Positions 1 to 8,358 of a stretch of 33,742 nt of DNA are shown in pieces. A program made the position numbers and the translations under genes. The first letter of the stretch is position 1, and every line of letters begins with the position of its first letter. Origin of the DNA: DASPJL01 sp035628645 (GTDB lineage: Bacteria; Bacteroidota; Bacteroidia; Cytophagales; Cyclobacteriaceae). Location: assembly GCA_035628645.1 (NCBI GenBank), contig DASPJL010000087.1, positions 1 to 33,742 on the forward strand, written 5' to 3'. Below the pieces are notes generated by a model. It searched no databases, was not told the origin of the DNA, and was given only the letters and a program-made list of their open reading frames with translations.

Positions 1-1897
1 TGGCGCTTACCAGCATGCTGATGTAAGGCTGAAAACGATAGCCAGTCTCTCCAGTAAGATTCAGCCTTGTTCCATGCGCATAATAGCCGCCGTAACGGGA
101 GGAAAAGGAATAGGTAAATCTGTTCTGTGGTTTGGAGACAAATTGTGTACCCCACGAATTCCAGTAATGCCGAGTGCCTGCCAGCAATGTGTCACCTTTG
201 GAATTGGTTGGATCAAAAGGCAGCAGAAGTTTGACATAGTCATGTGCGGCCCAAACACTGACAGTCGCAAGATTTCTAAGGGTAAGTCCGTAGGAAAAAT
301 ATGTTTCGTTATCCGTCGCCTTCAGATGCTCATCCATATAGTAGGAAGTTTGCAACGTAGGTCCGTGACTAAGAATTTTTGTACCAGTCGGAAAAAACAA
401 ATAAGAAGCGCTCGGAATAAGTTTCAGGTAACCCCGACGAGGGACATATCCAACTTCAGCATTGTATCCTTCTCCAACAAATTCGTATTGCGCATTGATG
501 TTCCATTTACGACTGGTATACCGGAGATTGGCTGCATGGACATAATCATCACCTTGTGAGTTGGGAGAAAGAGATTTGATAAAAAGGGCTTTGCCTGTCC
601 AAAGGTTATTAGAAGATGCATGGTTATATTCCAAACCTATGTTTCTATTGTATTGAGAGTAGGAAGGTTGAGAAGGATCAAGGGAAGGTTTATAGCTTAA
701 AGATTCTTTATTTATAACCATTGCCGTAATGTTGGATCTTGCAAAAACCCTTCTTTGAACAGCCAAAACTGAAAAATTCTGAGCAGGAAGCAGACGTTCT
801 TCCACCTTACCTGTTTGTACATTCATAAGACCAACTCTCCAGTCTTTGTTTATTTTCCCGCTGAGCCTGGCGCCAAAAGTAATAGGCACGCCCAAACCGA
901 TCCTCCTGGAGAAAAAGGGCCGAATGGTGGCATAACCAAAGTTTGCAAAGAGATCTGCATTTTCAAGAAAGAAATGCCTTCTTTCCGGGAAAAGCAACTC
1001 AAATCTATCGAGATTAACCACTTGCCGGTCAACTTCTACCTGCGAAAAGTCAGGATTCACAGTGAGGTCAAGATTTAAGGAAGAGCCTAAGGCCACTTTG
1101 GCGTCAACTCCTACATCGCCATGGAATTTAGTGGGTGTATTGGGTTTAAAATCCCTCGTCAAACCTCCGAGTGTATAAGGAATAATAGATACGTTGGCTC
1201 CTGCCCGAGGGGGTGGCTGATCCCAAACCAACACCCCGGTATAGGCCAAGGAAGCAGAAGGAAATTGTCTTGGCACCGGCGCCCAGCCAGATTTTTCTGT
1301 TGTTTTAATATCGTTTCTGCTAAAGTTGATCCCCCATTCGGTAATTCCCTTTTTATACCTGATAGTTTTGAAAGGAATGGATGCTTCAAAAATCCACTTA
1401 TCACTGTAGTTTTTTACCTCGGACGTCCACTTGTTGTCCCAACTCAAATCTACTTTTCCGCCTTCATACATCAATCCATCCCACTGCGCGCCGTTTGCAT
1501 TTGCACCGAAGGAAAAGCCGTTGGTCTGATCATCAAAAGGATCCATAAAAAGAAGGAAATTATCATTTTTACCAAACACAAAATCTCTTCTTAAGGATTC
1601 AACTACATTAGGACCGGGAAGCGCTTCGTAATTTGTGGCTACCAAATAAAGATTGTCATCATCATAAGTCATCCTCACTTCTGTTTTCACCTGCGCAAAA
1701 CTCGTATCCATCGGCAGGATCATATAGAAATCCTCGGCTACCTCAGCTTCAAGCCAGGCAGCTTCATTTATTTCCCCGTCAATTATTATGGGAGAAGAGG
1801 CTTTTTTAATGTTTAACCGATAGGAATCGTTCTTTTTTTGAGCTGACAATGTCAGGGTAAAAAAGCAAAGCAAAAACAGCAACAGTGATGTTTTCAC
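1..1897 (-). CDS. CBM9-like / DUF5916 outer-membrane protein, N-terminal part (runs off the left edge)
   Basis: About 632 residues are open in one minus-strand frame with no stop before the edge, so the 3' end lies outside the window. The start is taken as GTG at 1897, because the protein then opens with a clean signal peptide (MKTSLLLFLLCFFTLTLSAQ) and there is no in-frame ATG just upstream. Residues about 30-220 match the CBM9-like domain of DUF5916 proteins (IIIDGEINEAAWLEAE, MTYDDDNLYLVA, WDGLMYEGG, WGINFSRND). The rest is rich in alternating aromatic strands typical of an outer-membrane beta barrel, including VVNLDRFELLFPERRHFFLEN. Family members usually exceed 700 residues, so perhaps 100-250 are missing. 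A role in binding or passing a glycan or other substrate at the outer membrane is inference. It follows the oxidoreductase/DUF1080 genes on the same strand, separated by a strong hairpin. Confidence 0.85.
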   Translation of the reverse strand, partial: MKTSLLLFLLCFFTLTLSAQKKNDSYRLNIKKASSPIIIDGEINEAAWLEAEVAEDFYMILPMDTSFAQVKTEVRMTYDDDNLYLVATNYEALPGPNVVESLRRDFVFGKNDNFLLFMDPFDDQTNGFSFGANANGAQWDGLMYEGGKVDLSWDNKWTSEVKNYSDKWIFEASIPFKTIRYKKGITEWGINFSRNDIKTTEKSGWAPVPRQFPSASLAYTGVLVWDQPPPRAGANVSIIPYTLGGLTRDFKPNTPTKFHGDVGVDAKVALGSSLNLDLTVNPDFSQVEVDRQVVNLDRFELLFPERRHFFLENADLFANFGYATIRPFFSRRIGLGVPITFGARLSGKINKDWRVGLMNVQTGKVEERLLPAQNFSVLAVQRRVFARSNITAMVINKESLSYKPSLDPSQPSYSQYNRNIGLEYNHASSNNLWTGKALFIKSLSPNSQGDDYVHAANLRYTSRKWNINAQYEFVGEGYNAEVGYVPRRGYLKLIPSASYLFFPTGTKILSHGPTLQTSYYMDEHLKATDNETYFSYGLTLRNLATVSVWAAHDYVKLLLPFDPTNSKGDTLLAGTRHYWNSWGTQFVSKPQNRFTYSFSSRYGGYYAHGTRLNLTGETGYRFQPYISMLVSA

Positions 1898-2009
1898 AAT
1901 AGATGAATAATGTGGCAATTTGTTTATGTGCTAATTTGGCAATTCAAACCAAAGTAAATGAATGACTTAAAGAAATAAAACAAGTAACTACATGAATTTT
2001 AAGAATGCA

Positions 2010-2057
2010 AACTTTCCAAAAGTTATGAGGGTATTTCCCTCTGACTTTTGGAAAGTT
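2010..2057. repeat. Palindromic hairpin element, copy 1
   Basis: Perfect 14-bp arms AACTTTCCAAAAGT (2010-2023) and ACTTTTGGAAAGTT (2044-2057) enclose a second small stem, GAGGG/CCCTC (2027-2031 and 2037-2041). The element begins four bases after the stop codon of the upstream oxidoreductase gene and precedes the DUF5916 gene. It has no U-run, so it looks more like a REP-type or mRNA-end stabilizing element than a classical terminator. The same core recurs at 14634-14665. Confidence 0.7.
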
Positions 2058-2061
2058 AATG

Positions 2062-3456
2062 CTAAACTAATTTCATCTTTACCGGATCCCAGTTGATGAT
2101 CTTTTTATCGAAATAGCTTAGGTTAGTGGCTAAAGCAGGGCCGGCAGCTCTTAAACCAAATGACGCATCTTCTACCACGGTTTTACCTGAACGCATGGCT
2201 TCAAAGAAGTTAATAAAATGATCCAATCGCTCGTCATAACCTTTTGGATTGGTATAAACATATTCCTTTGGGGAATTTATAGCTGGACGGGTATCTGGGT
2301 ATTTCGCGTTATACTGTTTGACAAACTCCTTCTGTGTGGCTTCGGGGAAAGTATCAAAAGAATCCCATCCACCATAACCGGGCGCTTTAGGTAGCTTGTG
2401 TTTACGAATAATTAAACTATTCCAGCTTATTTCCATTTCTCCTTCGTTGCCTACAAGTTTTGTTGTTTCGCCTCCACCGGAACCGTCAGCAAAGTTTACT
2501 CTCAAATTGGCAGTAAAAGCTGGATTTTTATCGGTTTTAGGATAGTCAAACAGGGCAGTTACCAGATCAGGCACATCCCGTCCGTCTTTCCACATGTGTA
2601 ATCCGCCCATGGCCATAACACGGGTAGGACCAAAAGAACCTGTCATAAAGTGTAACCCGGAAATTAAATGAACAAACAAATCTCCAGGGACACCTGTGCC
2701 ATAATCCCTGTAATTTCTCCATCTGAAAAAACGAACAGGATCAAAAGGCACTTTGGGTGCATCACCTAAAAAAGTATCCCAATCCAGTGTTTCCTTTGAA
2801 GCATCAGGAGGAATAGAATATTGCCATGCCCCAAGCGCATCATGCCTGTCCATATTTGCTACTACAAGATTCAGTTCGCCGATTTCTCCCGCTTCATACA
2901 ACTGTTTTGCTTTTTCAAAAATGAGACTGCTCACACGCTGACTTCCCACCTGAAAAACGGCTTTCGTCTTTTTCTGGGTCTCAATTACTTTAAGTCCTTC
3001 TTCAAGCTTGTGAACCATAGGTTTTTCACAAAATACAGCCTTCCCTTTTTCCATAGCATCAATAGAAATTTTATCGTGCCAATGGTCGGGAGTAGAAATG
3101 ATCACTGCATCAATGTCTTTTCTATCCAGTATTTCTTTGTAATCTCTTGTTGTGAAAAGGTCTTTTCCATAAATTTCTTTGGCCCTAACTAAGCGGCCAT
3201 CGTATAAATCGCAAACGGCTACTAATTCGACGCCGGGAACTTTAGTTGCGGTTTCAGCATTTCCAAAACCCATAATGCCCATTCCAATGCAAGCAACACG
3301 AATTTTATCATTCGCTGCTGTACTTTTTCTTTGCTGAAGAAATTCATTTGGTCCGGCAAATGAATCCAAGGCCAAAGAACCACCTGCAACCAAAACACCG
3401 GTACTACCCAGTTTCTTTATGAACGATCTACGTGTATTATTATCTTTTTTACTCAT
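2062..3456 (-). CDS. Gfo/Idh/MocA-family oxidoreductase, Tat-exported (paralogue A)
   Basis: 464 residues. The N-terminus carries a twin-arginine signal (TRRSFIKKLG, Arg9-Arg10, then a hydrophobic stretch to about residue 34), so export with bound NAD(P) to the periplasm is expected. The Rossmann part contains GMGIMG (58-63) and VAVCDLYDGR. The signature EKPMVH (144-149) holds the conserved lysine of the family, and STPDHWH precedes it. The C-terminal half is the usual beta-sheet substrate domain. Together with the adjacent DUF1080 genes this suggests oxidation of a sugar or glycoside, probably at C3, or handling of the keto product; the substrate is unknown. It is closely related along its whole length to the gene at 5355-6716, including the shared C-terminal DPxKMKL ending, so the two are duplicates. 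The start ATG at 3456 is supported by the Tat signal. Confidence 0.93.
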   Translation of the reverse strand: MSKKDNNTRRSFIKKLGSTGVLVAGGSLALDSFAGPNEFLQQRKSTAANDKIRVACIGMGIMGFGNAETATKVPGVELVAVCDLYDGRLVRAKEIYGKDLFTTRDYKEILDRKDIDAVIISTPDHWHDKISIDAMEKGKAVFCEKPMVHKLEEGLKVIETQKKTKAVFQVGSQRVSSLIFEKAKQLYEAGEIGELNLVVANMDRHDALGAWQYSIPPDASKETLDWDTFLGDAPKVPFDPVRFFRWRNYRDYGTGVPGDLFVHLISGLHFMTGSFGPTRVMAMGGLHMWKDGRDVPDLVTALFDYPKTDKNPAFTANLRVNFADGSGGGETTKLVGNEGEMEISWNSLIIRKHKLPKAPGYGGWDSFDTFPEATQKEFVKQYNAKYPDTRPAINSPKEYVYTNPKGYDERLDHFINFFEAMRSGKTVVEDASFGLRAAGPALATNLSYFDKKIINWDPVKMKLV

Positions 3457-3482
3457 GAGTTAAATAAGATTAAAGTGAATTT

Positions 3483-3565
3483 ACCACCGAGGTTTGGAAG
3501 GTTAAATGGAAAAACACGGAGATTAAGCCTTTGCTTCCTCCGTGTTTCCTCCTTTTCTCCGTGGT
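3483..3565. repeat. Nested inverted repeat between DUF1080 and oxidoreductase genes
   Basis: The outer arms are ACCACCGAG (3483-3491) and CTCCGTGGT (3557-3565), with one mismatch. The inner arms AAACACGGAG (3512-3521) and CTCCGTGTTT (3538-3547) are perfect. Both arm pairs are variants of the same CACGGAG word, as in the interspersed repeats found between genes of many Bacteroidota. It fills most of the 121-bp gap inside the operon and may act as a partial terminator or processing site (inference). Confidence 0.6.
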
Positions 3566-3577
3566 TCGATTTATTTT

Positions 3578-4231
3578 TTACAATGGGGTAACTACAATAT
3601 TTTTCCAACGAACTTTGATACCTCCTCCATCATGGATCTGCAAGGCAATTACACCATTTGCTGCGCCAATTTTATCGTCTTTCATGTCTACCATTTGATT
3701 ACCGTTTAACCAGGTCGTTACCTGATCACCAACTACTCTTATTTTCATTTTGTTCCACTCACCCATTTTCAGGAATTTCTCATTTTCCTCGGGTATTTGC
3801 TCCAGCCAACCTCTTCCGTAGGATTCATAAATTCCACCTGAATCATGTCCCGGAGGCGCTACTTCAACCTGCCAGCCGCTTATTTTTGTTCCATCAATGG
3901 ATGACCTGAAAAATACTCCGCTATTGCCATTGTTTTCTTGTTTAAACTGGAGGGTAAGCTCAAAATCTTTATACTTATCTTCTGTTGCCAGATAGCCGTA
4001 GGCTTTGTCCGGTCCACTTTCGCAAATTAATTCTCCGTTCTCCACATACCATTTTTCAGTTCCGTGGATATTCCATCCAGATAGATCTTTTCCATTGAAT
4101 AATTTCTTTTTCTTCTCCTTTTGCACATTTTCTATTTTCAAAGTAGAATCAGAAATTGTATTAACCGGTAAATTACTTACCAGACCATAAGAAAGTAGGG
4201 TTAATGCGGCAAAATTTATGTATCTGTTCAT
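3578..4231 (-). CDS. Secreted DUF1080 / 3-keto-disaccharide hydrolase-family protein
   Basis: 217 residues from the ATG at 4231. An upstream in-frame ATG at 4291 would add 20 polar residues in front of the signal peptide (MNRYINFAALTLLSYGL), so the shorter form is preferred. The mature part is a single concanavalin-like DUF1080 beta-sandwich: KLFNGKDLSGWNIHG near the start, YKDFELTLQFKQENNGNSGVFFRS in the middle as two successive strands, then MGEWNKMKIRV, TTWLNGNQMVDM and GVIALQIHDGG near the end. The family is known as 3-keto-disaccharide hydrolase. Members bind or cleave keto-oxidized glycosides and usually sit beside Gfo/Idh/MocA enzymes, as here. Unlike its neighbour at 4466 it has no lipobox, so it is probably soluble in the periplasm. 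Confidence 0.88.
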   Translation of the reverse strand: MNRYINFAALTLLSYGLVSNLPVNTISDSTLKIENVQKEKKKKLFNGKDLSGWNIHGTEKWYVENGELICESGPDKAYGYLATEDKYKDFELTLQFKQENNGNSGVFFRSSIDGTKISGWQVEVAPPGHDSGGIYESYGRGWLEQIPEENEKFLKMGEWNKMKIRVVGDQVTTWLNGNQMVDMKDDKIGAANGVIALQIHDGGGIKVRWKNIVVTPL

Positions 4232-4465
4232 ATTTTTAATCTTTTTGTTTATGAGGGTTTTATTAAAGAGAGGTATAAAATCGTGCTCCAAGCATTAAAC
4301 AAAACAATGAATATTACTTCTTTACAAGCTCCTTCATGTCCCAATTGAGTGATTTCAAAAGGGGTAATGGTAGTAGTGTAAAAGTGGCCAAATATAATCT
4401 GGCCCTTTTCACTGCTTTTATTTTGAGTTAAACCTCTTGGATAATTTAGTTTTCTGTTTTATTAA

Positions 4466-5269
4466 TTATAGTGGACGAACCTTTATATTTCTGTACCAAA
4501 GCTGATGCCCATGGTCCTGAATTCCTATATGTCCTTTGTCGGCCATTCCATAGTCAGGGTATCCGGCAAACTTGCTCTTTTTTACGAGCTCCTTCCACTC
4601 AGGTGACTGAATAGTATATTCCAATAACTTCTGTCCGTTAAGCCAATGTTCTACTTTATGGTCTTTGATCCTAATCATAGCTGTATTCCACTCACCAACA
4701 GGTTTCATAGCGTTTACACTTGAACCTATAAGGTCATAATTATCACCGGTGCTGTGTTTTTCCAAAGGTATCTCTCCTCCCCTATAGGCTTCATTGTCCA
4801 GGAGTTGATATTCGGGAGCATTATGCCATGACGGCTGACCTTCTACTTCTTTAACCAAATAAATGATTCCACTATTTCCTCCAGGAGAAAGTTTGAAATC
4901 TACTTTAAATTCAAAGTTTTCGTACTGATCCTTGGTAATGATATCACCGCCAAACCCTTCTTCTCCCGCTCCGCTGCTATCTACCATAAGAACGTTATCC
5001 TTTACCTGCCATCCTTTTGTAGGAAAGCTGTCCAGGGTATAACCACGAAAATTATCAGTACTTGTACCATCAAAAAGCAGTTGCCATCCTTCGGCTTTCT
5101 CCTGCTCGGTAAGGGTATTTATTGCTTCCGGAGCGGAAGCATCGGCAGTGGCAGTAGTATCTTCCTGGCTTTCCTCAGCGCTTTTTTTATTATCACATCC
5201 AACTGAGAAAACCATCACGGATGCTCCTATCAGGCAGGCTGCCAGTGTATTTTTAGAAAGTTGTTTCAT
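4466..5269 (-). CDS. DUF1080 / 3-keto-disaccharide hydrolase-family lipoprotein
   Basis: 267 residues from the ATG at 5269. An ATG seven codons upstream (5290) is possible but puts extra residues ahead of the signal MKQLSKNTLAACLIGASVMV. The signal ends in FSVGC, a plausible lipobox with Cys25, followed by an acidic low-complexity linker (about 26-50). The DUF1080 domain then starts at EGWQLLFDGT and includes GGDIITKDQYENFEFKVDF, GGNSGIIYLV, GEWNTAMIRI, VEHWLNGQKLLEY and GHIGIQDHGHQLWYRNIKV. The gene lies 85 bp after the stop of the upstream oxidoreductase and belongs to the same operon. It is larger than the paralogue at 3578 because of insertions around residues 150-230. Substrate specificity cannot be read from the sequence. 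Confidence 0.9.
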   Translation of the reverse strand: MKQLSKNTLAACLIGASVMVFSVGCDNKKSAEESQEDTTATADASAPEAINTLTEQEKAEGWQLLFDGTSTDNFRGYTLDSFPTKGWQVKDNVLMVDSSGAGEEGFGGDIITKDQYENFEFKVDFKLSPGGNSGIIYLVKEVEGQPSWHNAPEYQLLDNEAYRGGEIPLEKHSTGDNYDLIGSSVNAMKPVGEWNTAMIRIKDHKVEHWLNGQKLLEYTIQSPEWKELVKKSKFAGYPDYGMADKGHIGIQDHGHQLWYRNIKVRPL

Positions 5270-5354
5270 AATCAGGCTGTTCTTTAACATTGTCTAAGTA
5301 ATTGGTGAACAAAATTTGAGTTAATTGTTTTCCTATTTTAAGTTAAGTTTTTAA

Positions 5355-6716
5355 CTATATTAATTTCATTTTTTCAGGATCCCACCGTACAATCTTACTA
5401 TCAAAATAGCTGTTATTGCATGCAAGTGCAGGCGCCGCGGCACGAAGTCCAAAAGTAGAATCTTCGACCAAAGATTTGCCTGTTCTTACCCCATCAAAAA
5501 AGTTGGTAAAGTGGTCAAAATGCGCGCCCATGTATCCTTCTTCCACTTCAAAAACTGTTTCAGAAGGAGGTAAAATCCTCTTACGTTTTTGCTGTGATTC
5601 CAGACTTTGTTTTTGCTGGTCAAAAGCATCGGTCGGTGTATACACTTCATTTTTCTTAAGTGTAACGCTATCCCATCCAATATCCATTGCACCTTCACTT
5701 CCGACCAATCTAAGGAACGTACTTCCTGAAGTGCCATCAACAAAGTTTACCCTAAGCGATAAGTTAAAAGCAGGATGGCTTTCAGCTTGTGGATAATCGA
5801 ACATACCAAGCAACACATCCGGCACTTCACGCCCGTCTTTCCAAAAACGTAATCCCCCTGTAGCCATTATCTTATTGGGCCCTTTGGAACCAATGATAAA
5901 ATGTAAACTTGAAAAAAGATGGACAAAAAGATCTCCCGCAACACCTGTTCCGTAGTCACGGTAATTTCTCCAACGGAAAAATCTCATTGGATCAAAAGGC
6001 ACCTTTGGAGCGTTGCCAAGGAAAGTATCCCAATCTACAGTTTGTTTGCTGGCATCTGCAGGAATTGGATATTGCCAGGCACCGGTAGGTGAATTTCTTG
6101 CCCAGAAGCCTTCTGCATAATTCAATTCTCCGATGGCGCCGGCAAGATAAAGTTCCCTGGCCTTCTCATTTCCCAAAGAACTTAGTCCCTGGCTTCCTAC
6201 CTGAAAGGTCTTTTTTGTTTTGTTCTGCGCTTCAATCAAAGCATATCCTTCTTCAATACTATGAACCATAGGCTTTTCACAATAAACGCCTTTGCCCTTG
6301 TTCATTGCATCGATCGAGATTTTCTGATGCCAGTGATCAGGAGTAGCCACTATTACAGCATCTATGTCTTTCCTTTCTAAAATCTCTCTATAATCACGGG
6401 TAGTAAATATATCTTTTCCCCATTTCTTCTTTGCATCTTGCAAACGTCCATCATAAAGGTCACAAACACCTACAAGTTTTACTCCTTCGACAGTTAATGC
6501 TGTATCCGTATCAGCTACGCCCATTCCTCCTGCCCCAATCAAGGCTATCTGTATGGAATCATTTGCAGAGATTTTTTTTACTGAACGAAGGTATTCTACT
6601 TGTTTTTTCCCTTCTGCTGATAAAAAAGATGGCACACTTAACGCAGCAGTAACACCAGCCACTTTTCCCAGGAATGACCGCCTGGAATTGGCTGCTTTAT
6701 TGTTTGATTCTTTCAT
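5355..6716 (-). CDS. Gfo/Idh/MocA-family oxidoreductase, Tat-exported (paralogue B)
   Basis: 453 residues. The Tat signal NSRRSFLGKVAG (about residues 10-21) is followed by a hydrophobic stretch ending near Ala35. The Rossmann domain has GAGGMG (61-66) and VGVCDLYDGR. ATPDHWH and EKPMVH (Lys148) mark the catalytic region. It is the first gene of the minus-strand cluster that continues through both DUF1080 genes to paralogue A. The order oxidoreductase, DUF1080 lipoprotein, DUF1080, oxidoreductase suggests two functional pairs acting on different sugars, or two steps (oxidation and later reduction) of one keto-glycoside route. This is inference from family context. The upstream 499 bp should hold the promoter, but I could not identify a convincing one. 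Confidence 0.93.
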   Translation of the reverse strand: MKESNNKAANSRRSFLGKVAGVTAALSVPSFLSAEGKKQVEYLRSVKKISANDSIQIALIGAGGMGVADTDTALTVEGVKLVGVCDLYDGRLQDAKKKWGKDIFTTRDYREILERKDIDAVIVATPDHWHQKISIDAMNKGKGVYCEKPMVHSIEEGYALIEAQNKTKKTFQVGSQGLSSLGNEKARELYLAGAIGELNYAEGFWARNSPTGAWQYPIPADASKQTVDWDTFLGNAPKVPFDPMRFFRWRNYRDYGTGVAGDLFVHLFSSLHFIIGSKGPNKIMATGGLRFWKDGREVPDVLLGMFDYPQAESHPAFNLSLRVNFVDGTSGSTFLRLVGSEGAMDIGWDSVTLKKNEVYTPTDAFDQQKQSLESQQKRKRILPPSETVFEVEEGYMGAHFDHFTNFFDGVRTGKSLVEDSTFGLRAAAPALACNNSYFDSKIVRWDPEKMKLI

Positions 6717-7215
6717 AGAAAAGCAAATAAGTTAGATTAGTATTTCGATTTTTAATTATGCTAAAAGTAATAGAGAATTCTTATAAACTTTCATACTTTA
6801 CTTTTTATTTAACTCCATCCCCCACCATTAATTATAAGTCTGGATCAAAGATGGAAAATATTTCGCTTCAAATCAAGTAAATATTTTTATAAAATACTAT
6901 AAAACAGTAAGTTACAATTTTTAAGGGGAACAATAATACCAATTCTAAAAACAGGTTTAAGTGCCCTATCCAACTGATAAAAAACGAATTGAGAAAAAGA
7001 TAGAAAATTGGGACGGGTACTTAAAATACCAAATAAAAATTCTTATTAATTTATGTTGGCCGAAGAAATTAAAGCCGAAAGATCTATTTAATCTTTAAGT
7101 TGATAATGCAACCCTTCTTTCCAGCAGGAGTAAAAACAATCATGATTCAAAAATAAAAAACTGCCTGGCATAGATGTGCGAACTTTCCTTTTTTAAAATC
7201 TAAATTTTAAATAAA
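6717..7215. other. Intergenic region between divergent genes, with a long imperfect dyad
   Basis: No credible coding sequence is seen in these 499 AT-rich bases, which separate the divergent oxidoreductase operon and the DUF5996 gene. An imperfect inverted repeat, TTTAAGTGCCC (6956-6966) and GGGTACTTAAA (7015-7025, one mismatch), has a 48-bp spacer. I found no TAnnTTTG box in the expected position for either flanking gene. Confidence 0.5.
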
Positions 7216-8136
7216 ATGAAATCCAACTGGCCCAAACTTTCCTATTCAGTTGCAAAGGAAACCTATGAAACACTTCATTTATTTACCCAAATTGCTGGAA
7301 AGGTGAAATTAAAGAAAATGCCTTGGATTAATCATTCCTGGCATGTAACGTTATTAATTTCACCTAAAGGACTCACTACCTCATACATCTCGGATAACGA
7401 TAAAATTTTTCAGATTGAGTTTAATTTCATCGAACATCAAATGGAGGTAATGTGTGACAATGGACAAAACAGAAGCTTCAAATTGACTGGTCTTTCTGTA
7501 GCGGATTTTTATTTTAAACTTATGGAAGCTTTGAAAGAGCTACATCTTCATGTTAAAATCAATACCGTTCCAAATGAATTGATTGATCCAATTCCTTTCG
7601 AAAAAGATTACACACATTCTACCTACGAACCTAAATATGTAGAAGCTTTTCATAAAGCCCTTATAAATGTTCAAAATGTGCTTATGGATTTTCGTGCGGG
7701 TTTCAAAGGCAAATGTAGCCCCATTCACTTTTTTTGGGGAAGTTTTGATTTAGCGTTTTCCATGTTTTCCGGGCGAGAAGCGCCAAAACATCCCGGCGGA
7801 ATTCCTAATTTACCAGACTGGGTAGCTCAGGAAGCTTACTCCAACGAGGTGTATAGTTGTGGTTTTTGGCCAGGAAGTGAAATCCTTCCTGAGGCAGCGT
7901 TTTATAGCTACATTTATCCTGAACCTGAAGGATTTATGAATCGAAAAGTAAGCCCTGAAGAAGCCTATTATCATAAAGACCTTAGAGAATTTATTTTGCC
8001 ATATGAATTTGTAAGACAATCAAGTGATCCTGCAAAATCACTTAGGAGTTTTCTCCATAGTACTTATAAAGGTGCAGTTGAATTGGCAGAATGGGATAGG
8101 ATATCGTTGGAAAAACAAAGCCTCAGCAATGACTGA
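7216..8136 (+). CDS. DUF5996 family protein
   Basis: 306 residues, cytoplasmic (no signal peptide or membrane segment). The opening (WPKLSYSVAKETYETLHLFTQIAGKVKL), the WINHSWHVTLLISPKGLTT segment and the later FKGKCSPIHFFWGSFDLAFSMFSGR block are typical of the DUF5996 family, whose biochemical role is unknown. The C-terminal part contains VYSCGFWPGS and many aromatic and acidic residues. It is on the same strand as the following detoxification-type genes but separated by 222 bp that contain their regulated promoter, so it is probably a separate transcription unit. The start ATG follows an A-rich leader without a clear Shine-Dalgarno sequence, as is normal in Bacteroidota. Confidence 0.85.
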   Translation: MKSNWPKLSYSVAKETYETLHLFTQIAGKVKLKKMPWINHSWHVTLLISPKGLTTSYISDNDKIFQIEFNFIEHQMEVMCDNGQNRSFKLTGLSVADFYFKLMEALKELHLHVKINTVPNELIDPIPFEKDYTHSTYEPKYVEAFHKALINVQNVLMDFRAGFKGKCSPIHFFWGSFDLAFSMFSGREAPKHPGGIPNLPDWVAQEAYSNEVYSCGFWPGSEILPEAAFYSYIYPEPEGFMNRKVSPEEAYYHKDLREFILPYEFVRQSSDPAKSLRSFLHSTYKGAVELAEWDRISLEKQSLSND

Positions 8137-8221
8137 TCAATACTAGAAAAGGCATGATAACGCTAAAAAACTACTGTTCCCCATGATTTCTCCCCTGACA
8201 AATCGCTATCACCTTATTTTC

Positions 8222-8258
8222 TTGATCTATATCATCTGGTTTTCTTAATGTAGATCAA
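8222..8258. promoter_or_regulatory. Two FNR-type boxes forming an upstream activator region
   Basis: Box 1 is TTGATCTATATCAT (8222-8235) and box 2 is TTAATGTAGATCAA (8245-8258). Each matches the FNR consensus TTGAT-N4-ATCAA at nine of ten specified positions, and their centres are 23 bp apart. Their outer halves also form a perfect 9-bp inverted repeat, CTTGATCTA (8221-8229) and TAGATCAAG (8251-8259). They sit directly upstream of the -7 box of the dioxygenase gene. A Crp/Fnr-family regulator is encoded at 11317-11901 and is the obvious candidate to bind (inference). Confidence 0.6.
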
Positions 8259-8281
8259 GACATAAATCCTTCCCGAAACTA

Positions 8282-8289
8282 TACATTTG
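8282..8289 (+). promoter_or_regulatory. Bacteroidota -7 promoter box of the dioxygenase operon
   Basis: TACATTTG fits the TAnnTTTG consensus of the primary sigma factor in Bacteroidota. There is no TTTG at the normal -33 distance, which fits activator dependence. If the transcript starts near 8293, the nearer FNR-type box is centred at about -41.5, the class II activator position. The leader to the ATG at 8359 would be about 66 bases. Confidence 0.55.
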
Positions 8290-8358
8290 CAACGTGGGAT
8301 TTAACAAAAACCAAATTATACTATTAACGAATACTTTTATAACCTAAATGTTAAAGTA

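Noticed and set aside
74..559. Plus-strand frame of 161 codons near the left edge
   Set aside because: It is antisense to the DUF5916 gene, whose minus-strand frame is continuous for 632 codons and has clear domain motifs.
1121..1594. Plus-strand frame of 157 codons
   Set aside because: It is a shadow of the same DUF5916 gene, with atypical composition and no recognisable motifs.
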